DNA of 64,000 nt from Gemmatimonadales bacterium UBA1120 (GCA_002313925.1 DCAZ01000115.1:27616-91615), one strand, 5' to 3'. Counted from the stretch's first letter, positions 45,948 to 54,615 are shown. Program-made: numbers and translations. The notes: a model not told the origin generated them from the letters alone.

Positions 45948-46445
45948 ATGAATACAAACTTGAACGAAACTCCTAAAATCTCCGTACTCTTCGTCTGCCT
46001 TGGGAACATCTGCCGTTCCCCGCTGGCTGAAGGAATCTTCAGGTATCTCGTGGAAGAGGAGGGATTAGGCGATCACTTCTCGATAGACTCTGCAGGAACA
46101 GGAGCATGGCATGTCGGAGAGCGGCCCGACGGTCGAGCTTCACTCGTAGCTCAACAACACGGGATCAATCTGGATTCTCGGGCCCGACAGGTCCAAAAAG
46201 AAGATTTTGAACGCTTTGATTATATGATCGCTATGGATCGCGAGAACCTGAGGGCGCTGGAGGAATTGAGATCGGAAACCAACAGCAACACCCAAATCAC
46301 ACTCCTTTGCTCCCACGATCCTAATGGTGACAACGGAGACGAGATCCCTGATCCCTACTACGGTGGAGCCAGCGGGTTCGAAAATATCTACCAACTGGTG
46401 CACCAATCTTGTAAGGGACTGCTTCAACAACTTCTCGCCGCTTGA
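45948..46445 (+). CDS. Low-molecular-weight protein tyrosine phosphatase
   Basis: 165 residues. The signature CX5R loop (CLGNICRSP, C17 to R23) is near the N-terminus and the general acid Asp lies in IPDPYYGG (about 130). It dephosphorylates tyrosine, or arginine in some relatives. No tyrosine kinase or capsule genes are nearby, so partner unknown. It is divergent from the RhlE-type helicase. Confidence 0.93.
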   Translation: MNTNLNETPKISVLFVCLGNICRSPLAEGIFRYLVEEEGLGDHFSIDSAGTGAWHVGERPDGRASLVAQQHGINLDSRARQVQKEDFERFDYMIAMDRENLRALEELRSETNSNTQITLLCSHDPNGDNGDEIPDPYYGGASGFENIYQLVHQSCKGLLQQLLAA

Positions 46446-46474
46446 TAACTCTATTATCAGTGTAGAAAAGTGAG

Positions 46475-46501
46475 GCAGCCCCTAGTACCCTTCTAGGCTG
46501 C
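46475..46501 (-). terminator. Possible terminator overlapping the aminotransferase stop
   Basis: On the minus strand an imperfect hairpin (GCAGCC/GGCTGC plus inner pairs) covers the stop codon of the aminotransferase gene and is followed by a short run of Ts. It may also serve the convergent phosphatase gene. Support is weak. Confidence 0.3.
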
Positions 46502-47695
46502 GGCCCCAGTTCTGACCATCGCGACGATCCTCTCGAATGCCTCTTCAATTAGAGCGTCCGCTGCTGCGAAGCTGAGTCTCACCCACCGGTCATCACCAAA
46601 CGCGGCACCCGGCACAAGCGCCACACCATGTTCTTGCAGAAGCTGCGAGCACCAAGCGGTAGCATCACTTTCATCTGCTCCAAAAAGTCCATCCACACGA
46701 AAATAGAGGTAAAAAGCCCCCTCAGGTCGAATGTATGGGACACCAGGGAGAAGTTGATCCATTAGGGTTATGACAAGGTTTCTGCGGCGCCGAAAAGCGA
46801 CCCCCATCTCAGCGATCGCAACAGAAGCTGCCTCCACATTACGAAACGCTTCCAGGGCTCCTACTTGAGAAGGAGTAGCTGTATTGGATGTGATCTGACT
46901 CTGAAGTGCAGTGAACTTCTGAGCAACTTCAACACTTGAGTATGAGAAACCAACCCTCCATCCAGTCATTGCATAGCTTTTCGAAGCACCATCGACCAGA
47001 ATGAAATTGCCGACATCCGACTCTGGCAAATCCAGGACACCAGGGGCTGCACCGCCCTCCTCACCGAAGTACACATTACGATAGATCTCGTCACTCACGA
47101 TCCAGATTCCGTGGCCTTTGGCCCAAGCAGCGAGTTCCTTGAGTTCGGCTAGGGAGTAAATCGCACCGGTGGGATTGCATGGAGTATTCAACACGAGTCC
47201 CTTGGTGTTCCCGGAAACAACACGTTCTAGGTCCGATGGCACGACCTTGAAACTGTTGGCTTCAGCTCCGAAAACCGTCACAGGTTCAGCACGTGCGAGC
47301 ATGACCAGGTCCGGATAGGTCGTCCAGTATGGGGCGGCAACCAATACTTCATCGCCAGGACCACAGAGAGAGAAAAATGTGTTAAATAGCGCTTGCTTAA
47401 CGCCGGCGCTGACTACGACCCCCTGCCAATTGATTTCACGACCTGAGCGTGCCCTGAGGTGATTGGCAATCGCTTTCCGAAGTTCTGGGAGACCCGCAGG
47501 CGGTGTGTAGCGTGTGCGGCCTGACCTGACACCGTGCACTGCCGCATCAGCTATGAATAGAGGTGTGTCAAAATCAGGCTCACCCGCTCCGAGATTGACG
47601 ATGTCACGGCCCTCAGCTACCAGGCTCTTGGCCAAAGTGCTAACCGCAATTGTCGCCGAAGGCTTGAGTCTCTCGACATTGGCGCTGAAGGACAT
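46493..47695 (-). CDS. Class I aminotransferase, aspartate aminotransferase type
   Basis: 400 residues. Motifs: NLGAGEPDFDTP, NTPCNPTGAIY, SDEIYRNV and the PLP lysine in DGASKSYAMTGWRVG, with an Arg in the WVRLSFAA closing region. This matches bacterial aspartate/prephenate aminotransferases of subgroup I-beta. It moves amino groups between aspartate and 2-oxoglutarate. ATG at 47695 with GGAG-like bases upstream. Divergent from the DsbA-fold gene. Confidence 0.93.
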   Translation of the reverse strand: MSFSANVERLKPSATIAVSTLAKSLVAEGRDIVNLGAGEPDFDTPLFIADAAVHGVRSGRTRYTPPAGLPELRKAIANHLRARSGREINWQGVVVSAGVKQALFNTFFSLCGPGDEVLVAAPYWTTYPDLVMLARAEPVTVFGAEANSFKVVPSDLERVVSGNTKGLVLNTPCNPTGAIYSLAELKELAAWAKGHGIWIVSDEIYRNVYFGEEGGAAPGVLDLPESDVGNFILVDGASKSYAMTGWRVGFSYSSVEVAQKFTALQSQITSNTATPSQVGALEAFRNVEAASVAIAEMGVAFRRRRNLVITLMDQLLPGVPYIRPEGAFYLYFRVDGLFGADESDATAWCSQLLQEHGVALVPGAAFGDDRWVRLSFAAADALIEEAFERIVAMVRTGAAA

Positions 47696-47805
47696 GACAC
47701 TCCTTTAAGTAGCAATCTGGGAAAGAAATATGGTGGGACCCTAAGGCCGGAGGAAGCACCCAATACTCTGGCCGACCGCAGCGAGTTCAGCCACCTTCTC
47801 ATTCC

Positions 47806-48390
47806 ATGATTTACAAGTCTTTATGCCTGGTGATAGACGTCGCCGACCCGCTCTCTTTCTTGGCCCACCTGCAGGTAAGGTCAGTAGAGCAAACAACGGG
47901 AAGCCATGTACAGCGCATCCCGGTTGAACTCCGTCCTCCACCAGCAGAGCTGATCGGCGCTGACCACCCCTTCTGGCTTCAGCGCTGGGAACAAGCAGAA
48001 GCTCTAGCGGAAAGACTCAACCTATCCCTAAGAAAGCCATGCCTGGTGCCTTGGTCTCGTAAAGCTCACGAGCTCTTATACCATGCCGATGCAACTGGAC
48101 TAGACGAGGCCGGCGAACTGCTTGATTTGATCTTCCAAGCCTTCCTGCTTAAGGGAAAGGATATAGGTCGAGTCGATATACTCGTGGGTATTGGGCAGTC
48201 TGTGGGATTAGAGTTGAGCGAAACCAAGGCAGTCCTAGACATCGACCGGTATGAAGCAGAAGTTTCTGATGCCCTTGAATACGCTCGCTCACAGAAAGCT
48301 GAGGTTCCGCCGGTACTCATCAGGGGCCATAAGCACTTAAGGGACTTCCACAACGACGAAGCGATCGGCACCTTTCTAGCCACGACTTGA
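47806..48390 (+). CDS. DsbA/FrnE-fold protein without the redox cysteines
   Basis: 194 residues. The second half (KAHELLYHADATG, FQAFLLKGKDIGRVDIL, YEAEVSDALEYAR) fits the helical insert and end of DsbA-like thioredoxin-fold oxidoreductases of the FrnE group. At the N-terminus, where these have CPWC, this protein reads VADPLSFLAH, so it cannot be a standard disulfide oxidant. That region instead recalls the 2-hydroxychromene-2-carboxylate isomerase subgroup, which uses glutathione. No signal peptide, so cytoplasmic. Function unknown; ATG start is at 47806. Neighbours downstream are the 100-residue unknown and the pseudo-helicase. Confidence 0.7.
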   Translation: MIYKSLCLVIDVADPLSFLAHLQVRSVEQTTGSHVQRIPVELRPPPAELIGADHPFWLQRWEQAEALAERLNLSLRKPCLVPWSRKAHELLYHADATGLDEAGELLDLIFQAFLLKGKDIGRVDILVGIGQSVGLELSETKAVLDIDRYEAEVSDALEYARSQKAEVPPVLIRGHKHLRDFHNDEAIGTFLATT

Positions 48391-48451
48391 TTGGAGTTCG
48401 GGGCCCGGACGCACTCAAGTCTCTTAAACATTAAAGACTACAGTCACAAAT

Positions 48452-48754
48452 ATGGCCGGTTATCAGCGTAAGACAGCGCTCTCGCCCAGAGAAGTCTTTT
48501 CGGAAGCCGAGGGCTTCCTTCCTCGGATTGTTGGGCTCACCCGCGCAAACAACTCAAGTCATACTGCTACATATGACGGTGCTGAAGGGACGGTCACGCT
48601 AACCGCTCATCGGCATGGGCCCTATACCGATGTTGTGGCTACTACCGACCAACTTCGGACATCAAGAATGGATTACGAGGTACAAAAACTCTTGAATCGC
48701 CTTCCTTATGAACCCGGTGACCTCGGTGGTCCAGGTTCTGGCGATCCTACCTGA
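48452..48754 (+). CDS. Small unknown protein overlapping the pseudo-helicase gene
   Basis: 100 residues with ATG at 48452. It has a helix (SPREVFSEAEGFLPRI), then beta-like repeats with alternating polar residues (SSHTATYDGAEGTVTLTAHR), and ends PGSGDPT. No signal or cysteines. Its last 47 bases overlap the first possible start of the next gene, suggesting coupled translation. The fold may be a small beta-sheet protein; I do not recognise the family. Confidence 0.6.
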   Translation: MAGYQRKTALSPREVFSEAEGFLPRIVGLTRANNSSHTATYDGAEGTVTLTAHRHGPYTDVVATTDQLRTSRMDYEVQKLLNRLPYEPGDLGGPGSGDPT

Positions 48755-50297
48755 AGCAGCATTCAAAGTGGATTCATTCGAAGAACTCGGGTTAAGCCCC
48801 GAGTTAGTTGAGGCGCTGGCTGCCGAGGGGATTGAACGGCCGACATCGATACAGAAATCGGTGATTCCTTTTGTGTATCGTGAGAATAATGTGATCGTAA
48901 CAGCCGGTCCCGGGAGTGGGGTGACTATGTCCTGGGCAGTAGCCCTACTAAATCGCTTTCCTGACCGGCAAGAGGGAAATCCTAGGGTGCTTGTGCTCAC
49001 GCCCTCACGTGACCGGGCTAATGATTTAGCGGAATCGATGAGCCCGATCGCCAGCCACATTGGACAAGTTGTGGGGGCACTAGGATCTCAATGGGTGCAA
49101 CCCGAACAAGCAACATTACTCTTCGCGACACCTGGCGATGTCTTAGCAAGTTGTACCACTCATAAACTTGCACTCGAGCCTGTGGAAGCAATCGTGCTGG
49201 ACCAAGCGATCCGAATCGATGAATTCGATGGCCTTGAGGAAGTCGAGCTTGTCCTGAGCTACCTAGCCAGCACAACACAGCGAATCGTCACTTCTCTGCC
49301 TGTCACAAGTGCTGTTGCAGATTTCTGCAAACGACACTTAAAGCGCGCAATCAGTTTGCCCTCCACGGATACATCGGTAGCTGATGGGCCCAGACGTGGT
49401 ACACTGCAGTTCCGGATCACAACCGAGCCACTTGAACACGAGGCCCTCAAGGTCGTAGAGAATATCTTAGCCTCCGGAACACCACATGTGCTGCTCTACT
49501 GCCGCAATGACGACCGTGCGGCTGATGTCGGGGACTATTTGACACTCCACGGCTACCTCGCCGGTGCCCCCGGTGATACGAAAGTTCCCGTATGGCTTGG
49601 TGTCAATCCACTCGAAGTACGGAGCACCATCGGTGACCACAAGCACATACCTGTCATTAGCTGCGATGTACCAACAGACGTGGATGATCTTGATCGCCGC
49701 CACGGTGCTTCGGATCAGGGTTTCGTAGTGGTTCTGCCCCGAGAGATACCACACCTCCGTGCAACCGCCCGACAAGCAGGCTATGAAGTTGTTCCATTCC
49801 CGCCCGAAATTAAAAAGAGTGCTGGTCCCATCGCCGCGCTGCATGATTCAATTCGAGGGGTGATAGAGAAGGAGGACATTGCACCGTACTTATTCGCCCT
49901 CGAATCTCTGTTCGAAGAATATGACGCGGCTGAAGTGGCTGCAGCGCTTGCTCTCTTGAGTAAACGCTCAGTAACGACCGAGGTGGCCCCTGCAAACACT
50001 CCGACCAATGTACCAGCATGGGCCAAACTCTTCGTCGGAATTGGCGCACGAGATGGTCTGGAGCCTGGTGATCTTTTGGGTACGATCACAGGAGAAGCGA
50101 ACGTATCGGGAGACACGGTCGGACGTATCGAGATCAAGGAAAACTATACACTCGTAGAAGTTCATGATTCAGTAGCACAAGCTGTCATCACAGCACTTAA
50201 TGGAAGAACTATCTGCGGGCGTGCAGTGCGCGCGGACTTTGACAGACCGCAACGAGGCGGCGGCGGTCATCGTCCAAATAAGTCGAGGAATAGTTGA
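48708..50297 (+). CDS. Catalytically degenerate DEAD-box protein with a DbpA-type RNA-binding domain
   Basis: Up to 529 residues. The order of a DEAD-box helicase is kept (FEELGLSPELVEAL and a RPTSIQ Q-motif), but key residues are lost: Walker A is AGPGSGVT (Lys replaced by Val, about 72), the DEAD box reads VLDQAI (about 163-168), SAT reads SLP, and the arginine-finger motif HRIGRTGR is replaced by LRATARQAG. A DbpA-type domain follows (about 430-510; KLFVGIGARDGLEPGDLLG) with a Gly/Arg/Asn tail. It probably binds RNA, perhaps 23S rRNA, without ATP-driven unwinding. The start may be ATG 48708 or a later GTG at 48768. Confidence 0.82.
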   Translation: MNPVTSVVQVLAILPEAAFKVDSFEELGLSPELVEALAAEGIERPTSIQKSVIPFVYRENNVIVTAGPGSGVTMSWAVALLNRFPDRQEGNPRVLVLTPSRDRANDLAESMSPIASHIGQVVGALGSQWVQPEQATLLFATPGDVLASCTTHKLALEPVEAIVLDQAIRIDEFDGLEEVELVLSYLASTTQRIVTSLPVTSAVADFCKRHLKRAISLPSTDTSVADGPRRGTLQFRITTEPLEHEALKVVENILASGTPHVLLYCRNDDRAADVGDYLTLHGYLAGAPGDTKVPVWLGVNPLEVRSTIGDHKHIPVISCDVPTDVDDLDRRHGASDQGFVVVLPREIPHLRATARQAGYEVVPFPPEIKKSAGPIAALHDSIRGVIEKEDIAPYLFALESLFEEYDAAEVAAALALLSKRSVTTEVAPANTPTNVPAWAKLFVGIGARDGLEPGDLLGTITGEANVSGDTVGRIEIKENYTLVEVHDSVAQAVITALNGRTICGRAVRADFDRPQRGGGGHRPNKSRNS

Positions 50298-50312
50298 CTG
50301 AGGTGAAATACG

Positions 50313-50349
50313 AAGAGGCCGCGTCACCTAGAAAGTGACACGGCCTCTT
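50313..50349. terminator. Bidirectional rho-independent-like terminator
   Basis: Between two convergent genes. A 14-bp interrupted stem (AAGAGGCCG with CGGCCTCTT, one C/A mismatch, then GTCAC with GTGAC) closes a 7-base loop. Short A/T-rich flanks lie on both sides. It can serve both the pseudo-helicase and HU transcripts. Confidence 0.65.
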
Positions 50350-50413
50350 ATTTCGCGGGTCACACCTGACCGCTGCGGCTCCGATCAGGTACCCAGGACG
50401 TAACTTCGGGGGC

Positions 50414-50701
50414 TTACCCTTTGACTGCGTCCTTCAAACCCTTTCCTGCCCGGAATCCCGGCGTCTTGGTGGCCGCAATATAAATCGACTGGCCAGTCCG
50501 AGGGTTCCGGCCCATCCGGGCCTTACGATGTTTGGCTTCAAACGTACCAAAGCCGGTGATTTGGACCTTGCGATCTCCTTTGAGTGCAGAGGAGATGATC
50601 CCGCTACTTGGGCCAAAGAGTGCGTCCACGCAACGCGATGCATCGGCCTTGGTCATGCCGGTTGCACTCGCGAGGGCGTCCACTAAGTCGGACTTGTTCA
50701 T
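50414..50701 (-). CDS. HU-family DNA-binding protein
   Basis: 95 residues. Begins MNKSDLVDALA, has ITGFGTFEAKHR and the signature GRNPRTGQSIYI, and ends with a basic KGLKDAVKG. HU bends and compacts DNA. The ATG at 50701 has AGGAG seven bases before it; longer openings lack support. A long upstream region contains a promoter and a palindrome (see separate entries). Confidence 0.95.
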   Translation of the reverse strand: MNKSDLVDALASATGMTKADASRCVDALFGPSSGIISSALKGDRKVQITGFGTFEAKHRKARMGRNPRTGQSIYIAATKTPGFRAGKGLKDAVKG

Positions 50702-50841
50702 CTGGCTGCTCCTGTCACTTAGATGGGTAAGTTGTCGCGGCCAAAGCCGCCATTCTTGCAGGCCTGGAGAACTCTCTCCCATCAAGCTTTGGATCACTCG
50801 AAAAGCCGCATGAAATCAAGTGTTTCCGAGCCTTGCAGGTC

Positions 50842-50857
50842 ACAGTTAGATAACTGT
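50842..50857. promoter_or_regulatory. Perfect inverted repeat overlapping the HU -10 element
   Basis: ACAGTTAGATAACTGT: 7-bp arms (ACAGTTA and TAACTGT) separated by two bases. It overlaps the predicted -10 hexamer of the HU promoter, the position of a repressor operator. The binding protein is unknown. Confidence 0.45.
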
Positions 50858-50881
50858 AAGGCACACTCGTGAGAGCGTCAA
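50853..50881 (-). promoter_or_regulatory. Candidate sigma70-type promoter for HU
   Basis: On the minus strand TTGACG (-35, five of six consensus positions) is followed after 17 bases by TACAGT (-10, four of six). It lies about 150 bases ahead of the HU ATG, giving a long leader. Confidence 0.45.
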
Positions 50882-51140
50882 GGTAAAAAACAGCCTAAAG
50901 ACCGCATGGTTCCTAGCTTCCTGGCTGGTTTGATCTTGGTATCTGACCGTATAAGCCAAACTAGTGTCGCGCAAATATCAGTCTGGAGTCTAAATTAGCG
51001 TGTGCTACGAGTGATAGTACTGTGTACGATTTGACCTACTGTATACAGGGTTACCAAAGAGACTCGGCATGGACATGACTACGTCATATCTTTAGGGGAC
51101 AAGCGAAACTTGCGTATCCCCTATTTGCCGACCTAAGAAA

Positions 51141-51356
51141 ATGGCCACATCAAAAGGGTATACAGCCCAACAGAGACAGAATCTAGTAAACGCCTTTGGC
51201 AGGCAGATAACGCTAAAATGTCCGGACTGCAATATTCTCTTGGACCACCTCCATATACCACCGCGCTCCGATGTTTCCTACGTGCGGGATCGGGTCCTAC
51301 TTACCTGCTCGTCTTGTCACCGGACACTAATCATCGACCATGGCCAGAGTGATTAA
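51141..51356 (+). CDS. Small zinc-ribbon-like protein
   Basis: 71 residues with two CxxC pairs (KCPDC at about 27-31 and TCSSC at about 55-59), a spacing that predicts one zinc-ribbon knuckle. The N-terminus is basic and helical (AQQRQNLVNAFGRQ). No signal peptide. Such proteins often bind nucleic acid or act as small adaptors. No known family recognised. It follows a long regulatory-looking gap and has a weak ribosome site. Confidence 0.6.
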   Translation: MATSKGYTAQQRQNLVNAFGRQITLKCPDCNILLDHLHIPPRSDVSYVRDRVLLTCSSCHRTLIIDHGQSD

Positions 51357-51534
51357 GAGCAAGACACTCTTGCACGCTCACCTAACAATATCCGGAAATT
51401 CCAACCTGAAGCAGTATCAAAATCTGCCTGACATTCACCAGACACCATTCGCTCTTAGGTGTCGAGACTATTGCCGGTATTCCCTATCGGGTTAGAGCTT
51501 CCAGGATCGTTTTCACAACCCGAACTGGTTGATC

Positions 51535-52503
51535 ATGATTCGGATAGCGGTACTTGTCAGTGCTCTTGCGGTCATCTGCTCCGCAAAACTGTCTGCACAA
51601 ACTTACCATACGCTGCCACGTGTTCTGGAGCTGCCGGCTTCAACAAGAGCCATGGCTCTTGGCGGTGCATACATGACGAGCACTCCTCAAGCTGATGTTC
51701 TTTTCTATAATCCAGCACTCCTGGTGGGAGTTCAAAGCTTCAGCCTAGATGTGCAGCAATGGGGTGCAGCGAGCTGGACAGCAACTGCAGCAGCGTCAAA
51801 ACAGTGGCTGGGGGGCGGAATCGGCATCGGCCTTCAGGTACTCCAATATGGAGCACATGGCCCAGGCGGCTACACCGCACCCAGCGGACAGGCCCATCTC
51901 TTTGATGCTGGCTCACTCCCAGTTTCAGAAAGAGTGGCTACCATCGGCTATGCACGAGAAATCAAGGGAATCAACTTGGGCTTAGCAATTAAGTTGATTG
52001 AAGAGCGTGTGGCACTTAACAAGTTCGTCACCAGCGATGCCCGCACACGCGACGGTGCCGTGTGGTTTGACGCCGGGATTTCAAAAACCTTTTTCGCTTT
52101 AACCACAAGTCTTTCATATCAAAACAACGGGGGTAGACTGTTTGCAGGAGAATACCTGGGAGATTATCAGGTTGCCGACCGAATCACTCTCGGCGTCAGC
52201 TCATCGGGAATGCAGTTCGGCATTTTCGACTACGGTATCACCGCAGCCATAACCCAAGTCAGGACATTCAAAGAGGATTCTGCGACAATCCCGGCTGCTG
52301 GACTTGAGATCAGTTACTGGCCGATACGCGGAAGAACATTTGTCGCAAGAGCTGGCGTGCAGCGAACCCCGTATTACGAAGATGCCAGCCCATTCACCTT
52401 CGGCTTTGCGTACTGGGGTGACAATCTCGTGCTTGAGTGGTCTTTCCATGGCATGGAACAAAGCGAGCTTCGAACACACCGGTTTGGCGTGAGTTGGCGA
52501 TAG
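51535..52503 (+). CDS. Outer-membrane beta-barrel protein of the PorV/FadL-like group
   Basis: About 322 residues. A signal peptide (VLVSALAVICSAKLSAQ) is followed by LPASTRAMALGGAYM and a YNPALL motif, which mark PorV/UPF0164-type barrels. The rest alternates beta strands and ends in RFGVSWR. The ATG at 51535 is one of two close options. It is convergent with the lipase-like lipoprotein (8 bases between). Role is probably a channel or a secretion-associated barrel. Confidence 0.75.
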   Translation: MIRIAVLVSALAVICSAKLSAQTYHTLPRVLELPASTRAMALGGAYMTSTPQADVLFYNPALLVGVQSFSLDVQQWGAASWTATAAASKQWLGGGIGIGLQVLQYGAHGPGGYTAPSGQAHLFDAGSLPVSERVATIGYAREIKGINLGLAIKLIEERVALNKFVTSDARTRDGAVWFDAGISKTFFALTTSLSYQNNGGRLFAGEYLGDYQVADRITLGVSSSGMQFGIFDYGITAAITQVRTFKEDSATIPAAGLEISYWPIRGRTFVARAGVQRTPYYEDASPFTFGFAYWGDNLVLEWSFHGMEQSELRTHRFGVSWR

Positions 52504-52511
52504 GAGCTAGC

Positions 52512-54467
52512 TCAATAGTTTCTTTCAACTCGAGCCCGAAGGAATGCGGAATCAAGATCAGAGAAGCCTATCTGATCAATAGAGACCTCCCCCGCATGGA
52601 CGCGGTCAAAAACGAACCGGATCTTCATGAGCTGCCCAAGATCTAAGCCCTGATTTTCAGCTTTGAAATCTCCGAGGGGGATAGAGTAGGTCTGAAGGAT
52701 GAGTTCCCAATGATCAGCAAAGCGCTCCCTCTCCTGATCAGCTCTGCGTAGTATCCATGTGTCCAAAGGGCGACGGATCGCCCCGTAGTCACTGAGGGTG
52801 ACCCTGGCAACTCTGCCCATCGCATCCTCCAGCTCTACACTGAGATCTATCTCGGGTTTTGCTTCATCGCCCGTGCTACTGCCACGAGCCTCTTCTTCTT
52901 CACGGCCGTCAGACTCTTCATCCGATGACGCTGTGTCTGGATCTCCTCGAGGAGTTGGTACTGAGTTTGTGGGCCCCAACATGAAATCGAGTGTGTGGCC
53001 TTCACTAAGCTGCCAACGTTCAGACAACCCTCCCGGCAGTTCCACAGAGTACTTAGCAGGAGGCCCGTGACGAGTAGTGTCAGACCCTGAGATACGGTTA
53101 TTCCAACCGATAGTAACCGCCTGATTTTCCTGACTCGCCGATGTGTTATTGCGATTACTGGAACGGAGTCCAAGCAACTCCTCTTTCCAAGTTTCTAGGG
53201 AGTCCCCTTTCAGCAAAACTCCTGGCTCCGTGCCAACCGTAATATCGATGTCCTCTTCGAACGTAGCGAGTGGCCGAAAGCCACTGGTTTCAAAACGTGT
53301 GATGTACATCGTCGAGGGCAGCCATCCACCTATCACCCGATGGTCACGAAAGATCGGTAAGTACTGCTTGTCACCTTTCAACACGACGTCAAGAAACGCC
53401 GAGACATAGATCTCTGAAAACCGCCTTTGATCTTCCGCGTCGATCAATCCACGAAGGTCAAGTGAGCGCCCGCTCCGTGGACCACCATCATGAGAGCCCC
53501 AAACCGTGTTCCACTGCCCATGATTTGCACGGTAAACGTAGATCGCAGATTTAAAATTGAAGAGATCTGACTCATTGAACTTCAAGCGGTCGTAGATCCT
53601 TAAACCATGAAAACTGGTAACATCACCATCGTGAGAACCATGAAAAGTCAGGTAACTTACATCCTCAACTACGACCTTACGGCCTGTAGGTAGATACTGC
53701 CCGTCGACCGGTGCAATGGAGATAATCCCCTTGATGCCATAATCGAAGTTGAACTCGAGTGAAGCATCATCTGGATAGTAAGAAAGCCTGTTGAAAGCAG
53801 CTGCGTTGGCCACAGCCTCTCCACCTCGTGAGTGGCCGATAAGAGCAATATTATCCATATCGACCTTGCCCTCGAACGGGTTGCCCGCTTCCTGATTGAA
53901 GTCTTCAAAAGCCTCTAGATGTTTGAGTAAGAACCAACCTCGAGCATCATTTTCTCCTCGGATACCACCATTGATGAAGTTCTCATCGATACTAGCAAGA
54001 ATGTATCCACGGGTTGCTAGCAGTTCGCCCAGATAATCATATCCGGGGTCTGAGAAGTCCTTCATGTTATGGTTTCCATGAACGACTAGGACCAGGGGGA
54101 ATGGTCCATCTCCATCGGGATACCAAACCCGAGCGTTGAGGGGCATCTCCTTCGGACTGAACCCCCAGTAACGATTTCGACTACCTGCCGAACTACCGAG
54201 ATTTACAAGCTTTGACGCATCTACCACATCGGTGATAAGGGAAACCGAATCCCTATATTCAAGTCGATTCTTGTCTGTCCCATTTCCATAGTAGAGCGTC
54301 AAGACCCCATAGGGCCCCTTGAGGCCAGGATCCGGTGCTCGCAGGGTCTGGCTGGAAAGTACTCTTCCGGCGTCACTCGGCGTGAGCTTTAGGGGTGGCA
54401 TACAGGCTGTCACCGAGGCCGTCATCGCCAGTGCTACACACGAGGCAGCCATATTTCTAGTCGTCAT
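52512..54467 (-). CDS. Large lipase/chlorophyllase-like alpha/beta-hydrolase lipoprotein
   Basis: About 651 residues with a lipoprotein signal (ALAMTASVTACMPP). The hydrolase core has FPLVLVVHGNHN and the nucleophile elbow ALIGHSRGGEAV, followed by a FHGSHDGDVTSF strand with the likely acid and a YRANHGQWN segment with the likely His. This resembles PET-hydrolase/chlorophyllase-type alpha/beta hydrolases. About 250 residues of C-terminal beta-rich region with an acidic linker (DEESDGREEEEA) follow and are unassigned. Surface esterase or lipase is the most reasonable role. Confidence 0.75.
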   Translation of the reverse strand: MTTRNMAASCVALAMTASVTACMPPLKLTPSDAGRVLSSQTLRAPDPGLKGPYGVLTLYYGNGTDKNRLEYRDSVSLITDVVDASKLVNLGSSAGSRNRYWGFSPKEMPLNARVWYPDGDGPFPLVLVVHGNHNMKDFSDPGYDYLGELLATRGYILASIDENFINGGIRGENDARGWFLLKHLEAFEDFNQEAGNPFEGKVDMDNIALIGHSRGGEAVANAAAFNRLSYYPDDASLEFNFDYGIKGIISIAPVDGQYLPTGRKVVVEDVSYLTFHGSHDGDVTSFHGLRIYDRLKFNESDLFNFKSAIYVYRANHGQWNTVWGSHDGGPRSGRSLDLRGLIDAEDQRRFSEIYVSAFLDVVLKGDKQYLPIFRDHRVIGGWLPSTMYITRFETSGFRPLATFEEDIDITVGTEPGVLLKGDSLETWKEELLGLRSSNRNNTSASQENQAVTIGWNNRISGSDTTRHGPPAKYSVELPGGLSERWQLSEGHTLDFMLGPTNSVPTPRGDPDTASSDEESDGREEEEARGSSTGDEAKPEIDLSVELEDAMGRVARVTLSDYGAIRRPLDTWILRRADQERERFADHWELILQTYSIPLGDFKAENQGLDLGQLMKIRFVFDRVHAGEVSIDQIGFSDLDSAFLRARVERNY

Positions 54468-54615
54468 ACTCATAGACTCACTGTAGTGATATACGCCACC
54501 GGGTGGCAATCACCCATCTCTCCACCTGGCCGAGAGTAATAAACAAACAGAGGGTTCACTTCCTGCTCAGAAGCCATGCGGTTACCGTAAGCACCATTCT
54601 AACTCCAGAGACAAC

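Larger units (their letters stand above)
50702..51140. other. Long intergenic region between HU and the small zinc-ribbon gene
   Basis: About 440 bases without a convincing gene. It holds the HU 5' leader and candidate promoter on the minus strand. Towards the right it holds two near-identical decamers (51018-51027 and 51037-51046), a 10-bp palindrome (51039-51048), an ATGAC/GTCAT inverted repeat (51075-51087) and a GGGGA/TCCCC hairpin (about 51094-51122) just before the ATG at 51141. This density of symmetric elements suggests regulation in both directions. Confidence 0.5.
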
